Shown: positions 1-5,807 of the stretch, piece after piece | How the letters are laid out: every line of letters starts with the position of its first letter | How positions within the stretch are numbered: the first letter of the stretch is position 1 | Assembly: GCA_938091145.1 (NCBI GenBank) | Contig: CALKMS010000016.1 | Location: 1 to 5,819, forward strand | DNA length: 5,819 nucleotides | Direction of reading: 5' to 3' | Origin: an uncultured bacterium | Lineage (GTDB): Bacteria; Actinomycetota; Aquicultoria; SKW223; CALKMS01 | Notes under the pieces: model-generated | Told to the model about the DNA's origin: nothing | What the model saw: the letters and a program-made list of their open reading frames with translations, nothing else | Database searches by the model: none | Program-made: the position numbers and the translations under genes

Positions 1-1660
1 AAGTTATTCGGAAAAATTTGAATGGCAAAAAAGGCAGTTTCAACTCGCCTTCTTTCCAGAGAACCACCAGCGCCAGGGGAACGAGAAAAAAAGTTGTGCA
101 TTCTTTCACCCAATCTTTAATTATTAACCCTTTAATTGGAAATAAGCTGATGGAAGCAACCACCTCTCTTACTGCACCCTCGGAAGCAAAAGCCAGCTTT
201 AGATTGGCTAGAAAGACAGTTAGACCGTTGCTCAATCCGTGCTTTAAATTTTTCACCCCATTTTTAATTCCGTTTACCGGACCCGGAACGCTCCAGCTGG
301 GAGGCTCCTGTAATACCACCAAATAACCCGACATCCGAAAATGGAAAACAATAAAGCGGTAAAGAGGGAGCAAAAAAATGTAAGGCAAATATTTTTCTAT
401 TTGCTCTCGAGTGTCACCGTCAGAAACTAAATAAGCAGCTGAAGCGTTGATTAACTCAATAAAAGCGTAAAAACCATACATTATAATAAGAGCAGTAACA
501 ATTATCTGGCTTGAGTAACCAAAAATGACAAGAAATGGAAGCAGTAGAGACCAAATTAAACGAGGGAAGGCTAAGGTATGATCAACCGTAAGCATTTTAG
601 GTATGCCAAAAAAACCAAGCCAGCCAAACTCCAGCCTCCCGCACATATCGTGGTGATAACCACAAACCTCAAGTTGTCCGCGGCTCCAACGCACGCGTTG
701 AGAATAAAGTTTATCCCACTCAATAACTGGCTCCAAATAAGCTTTAGCTTCACCCACATAACCAATCCGGACTGGCTGACGATGCAAATCAAGAGTAAGA
801 TCAGTGTCCTCAGAAACAGTTTTGCTGCGGTAAAGGGAAGACTTAAACAAAACATCCCGGCGGAAAGCCGAAAAAGCACCGGAAAGTGTATAAAGGGTAT
901 TGCTCGCCGATTGAGCTTCTCTCCCCAAGCAAAAAGCACTTAAATACTCAAAAAACTGCGAAACAGCTAAAAACTTTTCCCCAACCGTAAGTTGTTTGGG
1001 TATAGGAGCACCAGTCTTGTCCAGCATCAAATGCCCATTTTTGTCCTTTTCGTCAATAATTTCTGGGCTTATTTCAATATTGCCAGTCGCTGCTCCCAAT
1101 TTAGGGTCATTTAAAAAAGCTTCCACCATTTTTCGGATAGCGTGAGGAGCCAGAACGACATCACTATCAATATTGAAAATTATATCGCCGTGAGCATGAG
1201 TTATGCCGGTGTTTAAAGCTTCAGCTTTACCCCCGTGGGGGCGGCAAAAAAGCTTGACCACCCCAGTAAAGTCGCCAACGGGAACAAACCTCCCATTTAT
1301 CCTGACGCCATCGTTACCGTTCTTTTCGTTTTTATTATTGCTGTTAATATGGTTTCTTACCCTATCTTGGGTTCCATCAGTGCTGCCATCATCAACTACT
1401 ATTACTTCTAATCGATCGTGAGGATAGTCTTGAATTTTTAAAGAGTTAAGGCATCTATCAATAATCATTGCCTCATTATGAGCTGGTATCACCACCGAAA
1501 CATAGGGAAGTTCTTCTTCGGAAATCTCTCTTTTTGTCTTCTTTCGGCGGCTTAAAAAAACCATTATCAAGCGAGAAATTGTTTCTATTCCATCAACCAC
1601 AATTGGTATAAGTATCCAGACCCCCCAGAAAATTAAGAAAGCTAACCCTGTTTCCATCAT
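1..1660 (-). CDS. XrtG-associated processive glycosyltransferase (GT2), partial
   Basis: Family-2 glycosyltransferase in the membrane, open for 553 codons with no stop before the left edge, so the 3' end is missing. A membrane helix lies at about 5-25. The GT-A domain follows: VSVVIPAHNE (54-63), VVDDGSTDG (88-96), HGGKAEALN (142-150), the DSD metal site (165-167), the base-region SEDTD (283-287) and QRVRW (321-325). The D, DxD, ED, Q-x-x-RW set is that of processive beta-glycan synthases such as cellulose, PNAG or hyaluronan synthase. Stretches such as TLSGAFSAFRR and DKLYSQRVRWSRGQLEV recall the glycosyltransferase family that accompanies XrtG. Further membrane segments lie at about 340-400 and 424-450. 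An Asn-rich insertion (about 102-133) and an extra region beyond about 460, with one more helix near 521-535, are unusual. It probably makes a surface polysaccharide; the sugar cannot be told. The start overlaps the exosortase stop by ATGA. Confidence 0.9.
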   Translation of the reverse strand, partial: MMETGLAFLIFWGVWILIPIVVDGIETISRLIMVFLSRRKKTKREISEEELPYVSVVIPAHNEAMIIDRCLNSLKIQDYPHDRLEVIVVDDGSTDGTQDRVRNHINSNNKNEKNGNDGVRINGRFVPVGDFTGVVKLFCRPHGGKAEALNTGITHAHGDIIFNIDSDVVLAPHAIRKMVEAFLNDPKLGAATGNIEISPEIIDEKDKNGHLMLDKTGAPIPKQLTVGEKFLAVSQFFEYLSAFCLGREAQSASNTLYTLSGAFSAFRRDVLFKSSLYRSKTVSEDTDLTLDLHRQPVRIGYVGEAKAYLEPVIEWDKLYSQRVRWSRGQLEVCGYHHDMCGRLEFGWLGFFGIPKMLTVDHTLAFPRLIWSLLLPFLVIFGYSSQIIVTALIIMYGFYAFIELINASAAYLVSDGDTREQIEKYLPYIFLLPLYRFIVFHFRMSGYLVVLQEPPSWSVPGPVNGIKNGVKNLKHGLSNGLTVFLANLKLAFASEGAVREVVASISLFPIKGLIIKDWVKECTTFFLVPLALVVLWKEGELKLPFLPFKFFRIT

Positions 1661-2244
1661 CTTGCCCTCACCTCTTCCCCCACTAAATCAAGAGTAGGTA
1701 AGGTAATCAAGTACCAGTAAAGGACGACAATGGCTGTAAAAAAGAATAGGCGTCCTATAATAGCGTGAGCGACAAAAATTAAAGTTGGCCCGCAGAACGC
1801 TATTAAAGCAATTATCAGTAAAATACGAAGCAGATTAATCAGGTAAGTACCCAACAAACCAGCAATTAACAAAGTTATCTTTTTAGCCCTCTCAAAAGCG
1901 GGATAAAACAAAATTAATCCAGCAAAAATGCTAAGTTCAAGCAAAGCCGAACATTCTAATCCAATGGAGAGAATCGACCAGCCGTCCGTGTTCTTAATAG
2001 CAATCGAACCTGAGCCAACTACCTTGGTAGAAATTTTTAGCCAGCGAGCTAAAAAGTTGGATTGGTTCATCTCCCAAAAGCTCAATATAGTGTCAAAATG
2101 AGTTTCCCGAGCTAAAAAAACAAGGATAAAAGTCAAGCCAAAAACGGCCAGAGTATAGTAAGGAAGCCAAAGGCGGCGTTTCCTTAGCTCCCAAACCAAA
2201 AGGGCGTAAAAAATTAAGCAAACAAAAAACCAGGCAGACTTCAT
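1657..2244 (-). CDS. xrtG: Exosortase family protein, XrtG type
   Basis: Integral membrane protein of 195 residues in the exosortase/archaeosortase family. These enzymes are thought to act as cysteine transpeptidases that cut substrates at a C-terminal signal on the outer face of the membrane. The full proposed catalytic set is present: C98 in GLECSALLEL, R140 in INLLR and H160 in FVAHAIIGRLFFF. Hydrophobic segments lie at about 3-18, 25-45, 94-115, 122-150 and 153-180. The length and the GLECSALLE, AHAIIGRL and YWYLITLPTL stretches fit XrtG as I remember it. No extra domain is fused. The start is set by ATGA overlap with the upstream gene (2241-2244) and GAGGT 6 nt before it. The stop overlaps the next gene in the same way. 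The likely substrate is the protein encoded just upstream; the reaction product is unknown. The superfamily call is strong; the XrtG subtype rests on motif memory and the neighbouring glycosyltransferase. Confidence 0.88.
   Translation of the reverse strand: MKSAWFFVCLIFYALLVWELRKRRLWLPYYTLAVFGLTFILVFLARETHFDTILSFWEMNQSNFLARWLKISTKVVGSGSIAIKNTDGWSILSIGLECSALLELSIFAGLILFYPAFERAKKITLLIAGLLGTYLINLLRILLIIALIAFCGPTLIFVAHAIIGRLFFFTAIVVLYWYLITLPTLDLVGEEVRAR
1669..1674 (-). promoter_or_regulatory. Shine-Dalgarno site of the glycosyltransferase gene
   Basis: The minus strand reads GAGGTG, 8 nt before the ATG at 1660, inside the end of the exosortase gene. Two ATG codons are in tandem (1660 and 1657). 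The spacing and the ATGA overlap favour the first. Confidence 0.7.
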
Positions 2245-4793
2245 TTTGCAACCTCAGGCAAAAAATTACTTGCCGCCCAGGGGCTATGCCGGAAAAAGAA
2301 ATAAATCGCTCCAAGCGAAAATAAAATAAAAAGTGGCCAACCAAGAATCGGTACTGAATAAAAAGTCGTGGTTTTCTGATCAATCAGAAAACCAGCTGAA
2401 GATTTCCAGGTACAGGTAACTCGATAGGTCCCTCGATAAGGAAAGTTTAAATTGGAAATTCTCCAGCCCGAACCAGGCTCGCTCCAGGTTCCCCCATTTG
2501 GGCTCACAGCCACACCAGTCGTTTCATGAGTAAAAACAGTGCTAGTGCCATCCCAGGTATAAGGATTGCCATCAGAATCAATATAAGTATCGCCAGCATT
2601 AAAAGTGCCACTGCCATCCTCATCCCACCAGATGAGATAGGTTAAAGATGAGCCTGTAATGGTGGTTAATCCACTGTTAGTCAAGGTAGTATCGATATAG
2701 ATTGTCTGATTTAATTTAGGAGCATCAGAAGCCGTCAAATCAACTATCGAGGCTTTATAAGACACAATAAAGTATGTTCGAGTTATTTCCTGATTATTTG
2801 AGGCGTTAAACAAAACCAGCGTCCAGTTGCCAGGTGTTTCAGTTCCACTACTAGTATACTGGTCATAAGCTTTGCCAGCAGTATCAACTGTGATGGCTGA
2901 GCTTTGCCTGACTAAAGTGGCGCTCGCATCATACCAGGCAAAATAAACACTCATACCAGGGGTTAAGCCAGAAGCACCAGCATAAATAGTGTCACCCAAA
3001 CGAAAGAAAGCTGAAGGAGAGGTTCGAGCAGCGTCTTTGTAAGTAACCAGAACTCGAATAATAGTGCGGTCAACAGCCAAGTCATAATAACTCGGACTGG
3101 AAGAAGAGCGAGCCGTAACCGTTGTAACATCTATGGTTCCTTGAGATACCCCCGAAGGAACAGTTATTCTTACCACTACTTCAGTTGAGTCACCATTGGG
3201 TCCCAAAGCCACTGAAGATACTGGGTTCACTCCTGTTGAGTCATAAATTCTAACTTGCCAGCCTTGACTGGAAGTCGCTGTTAGGTCAATGGTATCAGTC
3301 GCATTCCAGCTATTTATAACCGTGTGATAATAATAAATGAAGGTTCTAGCTCCAGTAGCACCTTCGTTGTCCGGGTCAATTAAGACCCTTTTCTTAACTA
3401 TTGTAGTATCCACTGCTTCATCGTAGTTAGAAGGGTTGGAGGAAGAAGTCGCCCTGATAGTGGTAATATCCTGCGAGCCAATGGTGGCAGTAGTCGGAAC
3501 AGTTATTTGAGCAACAATATTAACTGAAGAGTTTGGACCAACAGTGACTGAAGTAATGGTTGTCTCACCAGACGCATCCTTAAAAACCACATTCCAACCC
3601 TGAGAAGAAACCGCGGAAAGATTTATAGTATCGGTAACATCTGTGTTGTTGGTAACCAGGTGAGAATAAGAAATTGCGGTTCCCGTAGTCATTGAGCCAA
3701 AATTGTCTGGCGTAATAGCCACTGCACCAACAACGGTGGTGTTGAGAGCAGTGTCACTTTTCGTAGGATCAGCTTGAGAACTACCTCGGACCGTCGTTAC
3801 ATCCGTTGTTCCATTGGGAACTCCCTGAGGAATGGTTATTTTTACGGTAATTGTAATGCTTTCCCCTGGAGCTAAAGTGATTGAAGTAAGGGAGGTTTCG
3901 CCAGAAGCATCGTAAATCCCAACTTGCCAGCCCTGACTGGATGTAGCCGTAAGGTCAATGGTGTCAGTAGTGTTGCCAGTATTTTGAACCTGATGAGTAT
4001 AGGTTTTAACCGAGTTGGAAGGGGCTGAGCCTACATTGTCAGGAAAGACTTGAACCCCCACTAAAATATTAGAAGCTGCATTGCCATTGTCTTGCACTTG
4101 CGCTGGAAGATTAGCTCCTAAAGAGCTTGCCGGGTGAAAACGAACTGGCGAACCAGGCGAAAGCTCTAAAGAAGCCCAGGAAACCCGACATTCATATTCT
4201 AAATCTCCCTCACCTCCGCCCGCACCCGAAAGAGAAACACCGGTTAATTGCGTTCCGGCAGTTCCTGGCTCGTCCCAGCCATCACCGTAGAGGGGGTCCC
4301 CGGAAGAATTGTAAGGATTGTAAACATACACAAAGCCTCCCCAATAACTAATCCCATTAAATTTAAAACGGATTATTCGGTCAGTTGAAGTTAAAACCCC
4401 ATCGTTATTGCGGTCAAGGTAAATCAACCAGTTAATTTCTCGATTAGCCGCTGCAGAACGGCGGAAATAAAAATACAAATTATTACTATCCCAGGTAAAA
4501 GCGGCTCTTACCAGATCTCGGTCGCTAGTAAAACTTCCCGGACTTCGAGTGGTATCATAGTAATCCGGGTCGTTAGCACCCACTGTATCCTCGATAACAT
4601 TATCCGGGTCGCTTAGAACTGGCTGCCAGTCAGAAAAGTTAGCATCAATGGTGATAGAAGCTAAAGTCAGAGAATAAGCAAAAACCTGAACCAAAAAGAA
4701 AAATAAAACTAAAGAAAACAAAAAACAAGCAGCTTTAGAAACTGCGCCTCCCTGCCTAAACCTCGATTTAATCTTACTTGAATTTCTAAACAC
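2241..4793 (-). CDS. Secreted multidomain surface protein, candidate exosortase substrate
   Basis: Product of 850 residues, not a family I can name as a whole. A basic N-terminus (K7-R13) and hydrophobic core (about 21-39) form a signal peptide, with cleavage likely after VFA39 or TLA45. Residues about 46-240 look like a CBM9/DOMON-type beta-sandwich (IDANFSDW, then LYFYFRR) and carry an EF-hand-like loop at 127-138. Three NEW3-like repeats of about 110 residues follow at 247-355, 357-466 and 469-579, sharing TDTI-[DN]-L and SSQGW. Two more Ig-like domains follow at about 580-680 and 681-811, the second with a calcium-type loop at 724-735. The C-terminus is VPILGWP, a hydrophobic helix to about 834, then R835-H836 and a 16-residue tail in all. 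There is no LPXTG before the helix and no SLH domain. It overlaps the exosortase gene by ATGA, hence the substrate proposal. The GTG start is the least certain point: the Shine-Dalgarno is 13 nt away, but no in-frame ATG precedes the signal peptide. Confidence 0.9.
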   Translation of the reverse strand: MFRNSSKIKSRFRQGGAVSKAACFLFSLVLFFFLVQVFAYSLTLASITIDANFSDWQPVLSDPDNVIEDTVGANDPDYYDTTRSPGSFTSDRDLVRAAFTWDSNNLYFYFRRSAAANREINWLIYLDRNNDGVLTSTDRIIRFKFNGISYWGGFVYVYNPYNSSGDPLYGDGWDEPGTAGTQLTGVSLSGAGGGEGDLEYECRVSWASLELSPGSPVRFHPASSLGANLPAQVQDNGNAASNILVGVQVFPDNVGSAPSNSVKTYTHQVQNTGNTTDTIDLTATSSQGWQVGIYDASGETSLTSITLAPGESITITVKITIPQGVPNGTTDVTTVRGSSQADPTKSDTALNTTVVGAVAITPDNFGSMTTGTAISYSHLVTNNTDVTDTINLSAVSSQGWNVVFKDASGETTITSVTVGPNSSVNIVAQITVPTTATIGSQDITTIRATSSSNPSNYDEAVDTTIVKKRVLIDPDNEGATGARTFIYYYHTVINSWNATDTIDLTATSSQGWQVRIYDSTGVNPVSSVALGPNGDSTEVVVRITVPSGVSQGTIDVTTVTARSSSSPSYYDLAVDRTIIRVLVTYKDAARTSPSAFFRLGDTIYAGASGLTPGMSVYFAWYDASATLVRQSSAITVDTAGKAYDQYTSSGTETPGNWTLVLFNASNNQEITRTYFIVSYKASIVDLTASDAPKLNQTIYIDTTLTNSGLTTITGSSLTYLIWWDEDGSGTFNAGDTYIDSDGNPYTWDGTSTVFTHETTGVAVSPNGGTWSEPGSGWRISNLNFPYRGTYRVTCTWKSSAGFLIDQKTTTFYSVPILGWPLFILFSLGAIYFFFRHSPWAASNFLPEVAK
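2251..2255 (-). promoter_or_regulatory. Shine-Dalgarno site of the exosortase gene
   Basis: The minus strand reads GAGGT, 6 nt before the ATG at 2244, inside the last codons of the surface-protein gene. With the ATGA overlap it fixes the exosortase start and indicates translational coupling. Confidence 0.7.
2289..2360 (-). other. C-terminal tripartite sorting-signal candidate (non-PEP)
   Basis: Residues 812-835 of the surface protein. The order is a short Pro/Gly-containing motif (YSVPILGWP), a hydrophobic helix (about LFILFSLGAIYFFF), then R835-H836. This is the order seen in exosortase and archaeosortase signals: motif, helix, basic residues at the cytoplasmic side. It lacks PEP and also PGF. 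The tail after the helix is 16 residues, longer and less basic than usual. LPEV near the very end is on the cytoplasmic side and cannot be a sortase site. It could alternatively be a plain membrane anchor. Confidence 0.55.
2589..2624 (-). other. Second calcium-type loop, residues 724-735
   Basis: Residues 724-735 (DEDGSGTFNAGD) place acidic or polar ligands at positions 1, 3, 5 and 12, glycine at 6 and a hydrophobic residue at 8, matching the EF-hand loop pattern. Another DSDGN follows at 739-743. It sits in the last Ig-like domain before the membrane anchor, so calcium may stiffen the membrane-proximal part. Motif evidence only. Confidence 0.5.
3057..4055 (-). repeat. Three tandem NEW3-like repeat units in the surface protein
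   Basis: The units lie at about 4055-3729, 3725-3396 and 3389-3057 and encode residues 247-355, 357-466 and 469-579. Each begins near PDN, continues through TDTI-[DN]-L and SSQGW to a G/P-bounded hydrophobic strand, and ends near a T[TR]-[TI]-[VI] strand. Units 1 and 3 share TDTIDLTATSSQGWQV exactly. At DNA level, 3921-3968 and 3252-3299 differ at about 6 of 48 bases by hand alignment. Unit 2 is more diverged there but shares DASGET with unit 1. The pattern points to tandem duplication. NEW3-type domains are extracytoplasmic beta-sandwich spacers, often in carbohydrate-active or surface proteins. Confidence 0.85.
4380..4415 (-). other. EF-hand/dockerin-like calcium loop, residues 127-138
   Basis: Residues 127-138 fit the 12-residue loop pattern DxNxDGxLxxxD, with ligands D127, N129, D131 and D138 and the glycine at position 6. 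It lies inside the N-terminal beta-sandwich rather than in a helical pair, as in single calcium loops of secreted proteins. Calcium binding is inferred from the motif. Confidence 0.55.
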
Positions 4794-4803
4794 CTTGTTT
4801 CAT
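4786..4803 (-). other. Possible 5-codon leader ORF overlapping the surface-protein start
   Basis: An ATG at 4803-4801 opens a five-codon frame (MKQGV, then TAG) that overlaps the GTG start at 4793 in another frame. AGGGA at 4811-4807 is only 3 nt from this ATG but 13 nt from the GTG, so neither spacing is ideal. It may be a real leader coupling translation into the large gene, or a chance ATG beside a poorly placed GTG start. Confidence 0.2.
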
Positions 4804-4820
4804 GCTTCCCTAAAGAATTA

Positions 4821-4832
4821 ACTCTAAAGAGT
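4821..4832. promoter_or_regulatory. Short inverted repeat in the surface-protein leader
   Basis: The plus strand reads ACTCTAAAGAGT, with 5-bp arms ACTCT and AGAGT around two bases. It lies in the predicted 5' leader, about 10 nt upstream of the AGGGA ribosome-site candidate. The core CTAAAGA also recurs as a direct repeat at 4810-4816 and 4824-4830. It could be an operator or a small hairpin affecting translation. It is short enough to be chance. Confidence 0.25.
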
Positions 4833-4879
4833 CATTTTAAGAAGCAAAGTAGATAAACTCAAAAATTGACTGGTGGCAC

Positions 4880-4885
4880 ATTATC
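4880..4885 (-). promoter_or_regulatory. Possible -10 element of the surface-protein/exosortase operon
   Basis: The minus strand reads GATAAT here, giving a start point near 4873 and a leader of about 80 nt before the GTG at 4793. The region 15-18 nt upstream is a run of A and T with no TTGACA-like hexamer. This would suit a promoter that needs an activator. The paired repeats at 4915-4944 lie just upstream of the expected -35 position. Inferred from motif and spacing only. Confidence 0.35.
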
Positions 4886-4914
4886 CTTTAAAAGTGGTAC
4901 CAAAAATTTTTTAA

Positions 4915-4944
4915 ACGGTTCAATTCAAGCAACTGGCGGTTAAT
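4915..4944 (+). promoter_or_regulatory. Candidate LytTR binding site: two direct half-sites 21 bp apart
   Basis: Two 9-mers in direct orientation, ACGGTTCAA (4915-4923) and GCGGTTAAT (4936-4944), are separated by 12 nt, so they repeat at 21 bp. LytTR regulators such as AgrA are known to bind paired 9-bp repeats with a GTT core and a 12-13 nt spacer. Both copies keep the GTT core and the A two bases after it, but each departs from the published consensus at two positions, including a G in place of A/C just before the core. The pair lies between the LytTR gene and the operon it precedes, at about -42 to -71 from the start point predicted by the GATAAT element. The spacing and place fit well; the half-sites are imperfect, so chance cannot be excluded. 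Confidence 0.4.
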
Positions 4945-5013
4945 AATCAAATTTTTTCAACCGAAAAAGAAGCATTTATACCAAATTTTCACGGCAAATT
5001 TTAAAGAAGTAGC

Positions 5014-5745
5014 TTAAACCACAATTCCCAGCTTTGCTTTTAACTCTTTTACCGTCCGTCGGCTAACCGGAACTCGAGTTTGTTCCCTGTCTTCCATCAC
5101 CAGCAAACAGGTTCTATTGGGAAGATAAATCAACTCTTTAACTCGGTCTAAATTTACTAGATAACTGCGATGAGTGCGAAAAAATTTCCAGCCTCTTAAC
5201 TTAATTTCAAAATCAGTTAAGGAAGCTGAAGTGGCTAAAACTCTTTCCGTCAAGTAAATGTCAGTTTGAAAATCATGGCTGTGAAAAAAGACAATCTCTG
5301 AGGGATTTAAAAAAACCACTTTGCCTTCGGCTTCAACCGCCAATTTTTCAATTTTTCCTGTTGTCTCGGCTCCAAATTGCCTCCGCTCCAGCACCAACCT
5401 GGCCCGAGCAACCAACTCTTGAGGGCTAAAGGGTTTGACCAGATAATCATCAACTCCAAGCTTAAAAGCCGTCAATTTCGAAACATCTTCGCTCTTAGCG
5501 CTGAGAATTATAACCGGAATCTTCTGAGTTGAAGGCTCGCTTTTTATTTTTAACAGCACCTCCCAGCCATCAACCCGGGGCATCATTATGTCAAGAATTA
5601 TTATATCTGGAGGGCTTAATTCAATCTTCTTTAAAGCTTCTAAGCCATCAAAAGCACTTTGAACAGTAAAACCTTCAGTCTCAAAACTTACCTTTATTAC
5701 CTCGGCAATATCTTTTTCATCTTCAACAACCAATACCTTTGCCAC
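5014..5745 (-). CDS. LytTR-family response regulator with PhoB-like receiver
   Basis: Two-domain DNA-binding response regulator of 243 residues, cytoplasmic. The receiver domain spans about residues 1-120. It shows the acidic pocket E8-D9-E10, phospho-acceptor D52 (in LDIMMPRVDG), the switch residue S82 in ILSAK, and the conserved K104-P105 in DDYLVKPFSPQEL. The C-terminal LytTR DNA-binding domain covers about 133-240, with the hallmark FFRTHRSYLVNLDRV at 188-202 and PVSRR at 226-230. The receiver resembles OmpR/PhoB regulators more than the usual AlgR/AgrA receivers, so the protein looks like a domain chimera. It starts with GTG; an AAGGT Shine-Dalgarno lies 11 nt upstream. No histidine kinase is visible, so the partner is either outside the window or unlinked. 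By position it is the likely regulator of the downstream surface-protein/exosortase operon (inference). Family assignment is very secure; the target genes are not known. Confidence 0.95.
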   Translation of the reverse strand: MAKVLVVEDEKDIAEVIKVSFETEGFTVQSAFDGLEALKKIELSPPDIIILDIMMPRVDGWEVLLKIKSEPSTQKIPVIILSAKSEDVSKLTAFKLGVDDYLVKPFSPQELVARARLVLERRQFGAETTGKIEKLAVEAEGKVVFLNPSEIVFFHSHDFQTDIYLTERVLATSASLTDFEIKLRGWKFFRTHRSYLVNLDRVKELIYLPNRTCLLVMEDREQTRVPVSRRTVKELKAKLGIVV

Positions 5746-5756
5746 GCCCTTATTTT

Positions 5757-5761
5757 ACCTT
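5757..5761 (-). promoter_or_regulatory. Shine-Dalgarno site of the response regulator gene
   Basis: The minus strand reads AAGGT 11 nt before the GTG start at 5745. It supports GTG as the start, since no in-frame ATG lies near it. A second purine run (AAGGG) sits too close to the GTG to serve as the ribosome site. The spacing is slightly long, so this is moderate support. Confidence 0.5.
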
Positions 5762-5789
5762 AAGGACTAAAACCGGCGAAATCCCCTTT

Positions 5790-5795
5790 ATTATC
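5790..5795 (-). promoter_or_regulatory. Possible -10 element upstream of the response regulator
   Basis: The minus strand reads GATAAT directly after a run of twelve T, about 45 nt before the GTG start. It would give a leader of roughly 38 nt. No convincing -35 hexamer lies about 17 nt upstream; the corresponding stretch is AGTTTT, near the window edge. The same GATAAT hexamer appears upstream of the surface-protein gene. Weak evidence, since AT-rich DNA gives such hexamers by chance. Confidence 0.3.
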
Positions 5796-5807
5796 AAAAA
5801 AAAAAAA
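5796..5807. repeat. Homopolymer run of twelve A (T on the minus strand)
   Basis: Twelve consecutive A bases on the plus strand. On the minus strand this is a T tract that could be the tail of an intrinsic terminator for a gene beyond the right edge, or a bent or slippage-prone spacer in the regulator promoter. The bases that would form a terminator stem are mostly outside the window, so the role is undecided. Confidence 0.6.

Noticed and set aside
18..326. Plus-strand open frames at 18-326, 1203-1421 and 4127-4351
   Set aside because: All are antisense to well-supported minus-strand genes and have no domain signature or matching ribosome site.
571..939. 122-codon minus-strand open frame and the overlapping 121-codon plus-strand frame at 578-943
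   Set aside because: Both lie inside the glycosyltransferase gene, which carries the QRVRW and SEDTD motifs in its own frame across this stretch. Neither alternative translation shows recognisable domains.
2246..2257. LPEV near the C-terminus as a sortase (LPXTG-like) signal
   Set aside because: It lies after the hydrophobic helix, on the predicted cytoplasmic side, lacks the TG, and no sortase gene is seen. Sortase motifs precede the helix.
2093..2383. 96-codon minus-strand open frame across the surface-protein/exosortase junction
   Set aside because: It spans the end of one real gene and the start of the next in another frame. The real frames carry the anchor helix and the membrane segments.
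4937..5013. Intrinsic terminator after the response regulator
   Set aside because: Only weak AT-rich or 5-bp stems can be drawn (AAATTT arms near 4983-5002, CGGTT/AACCG at 4937-4963), with no GC-rich stem followed by a T run on the minus strand. Read-through into the next gene remains possible.
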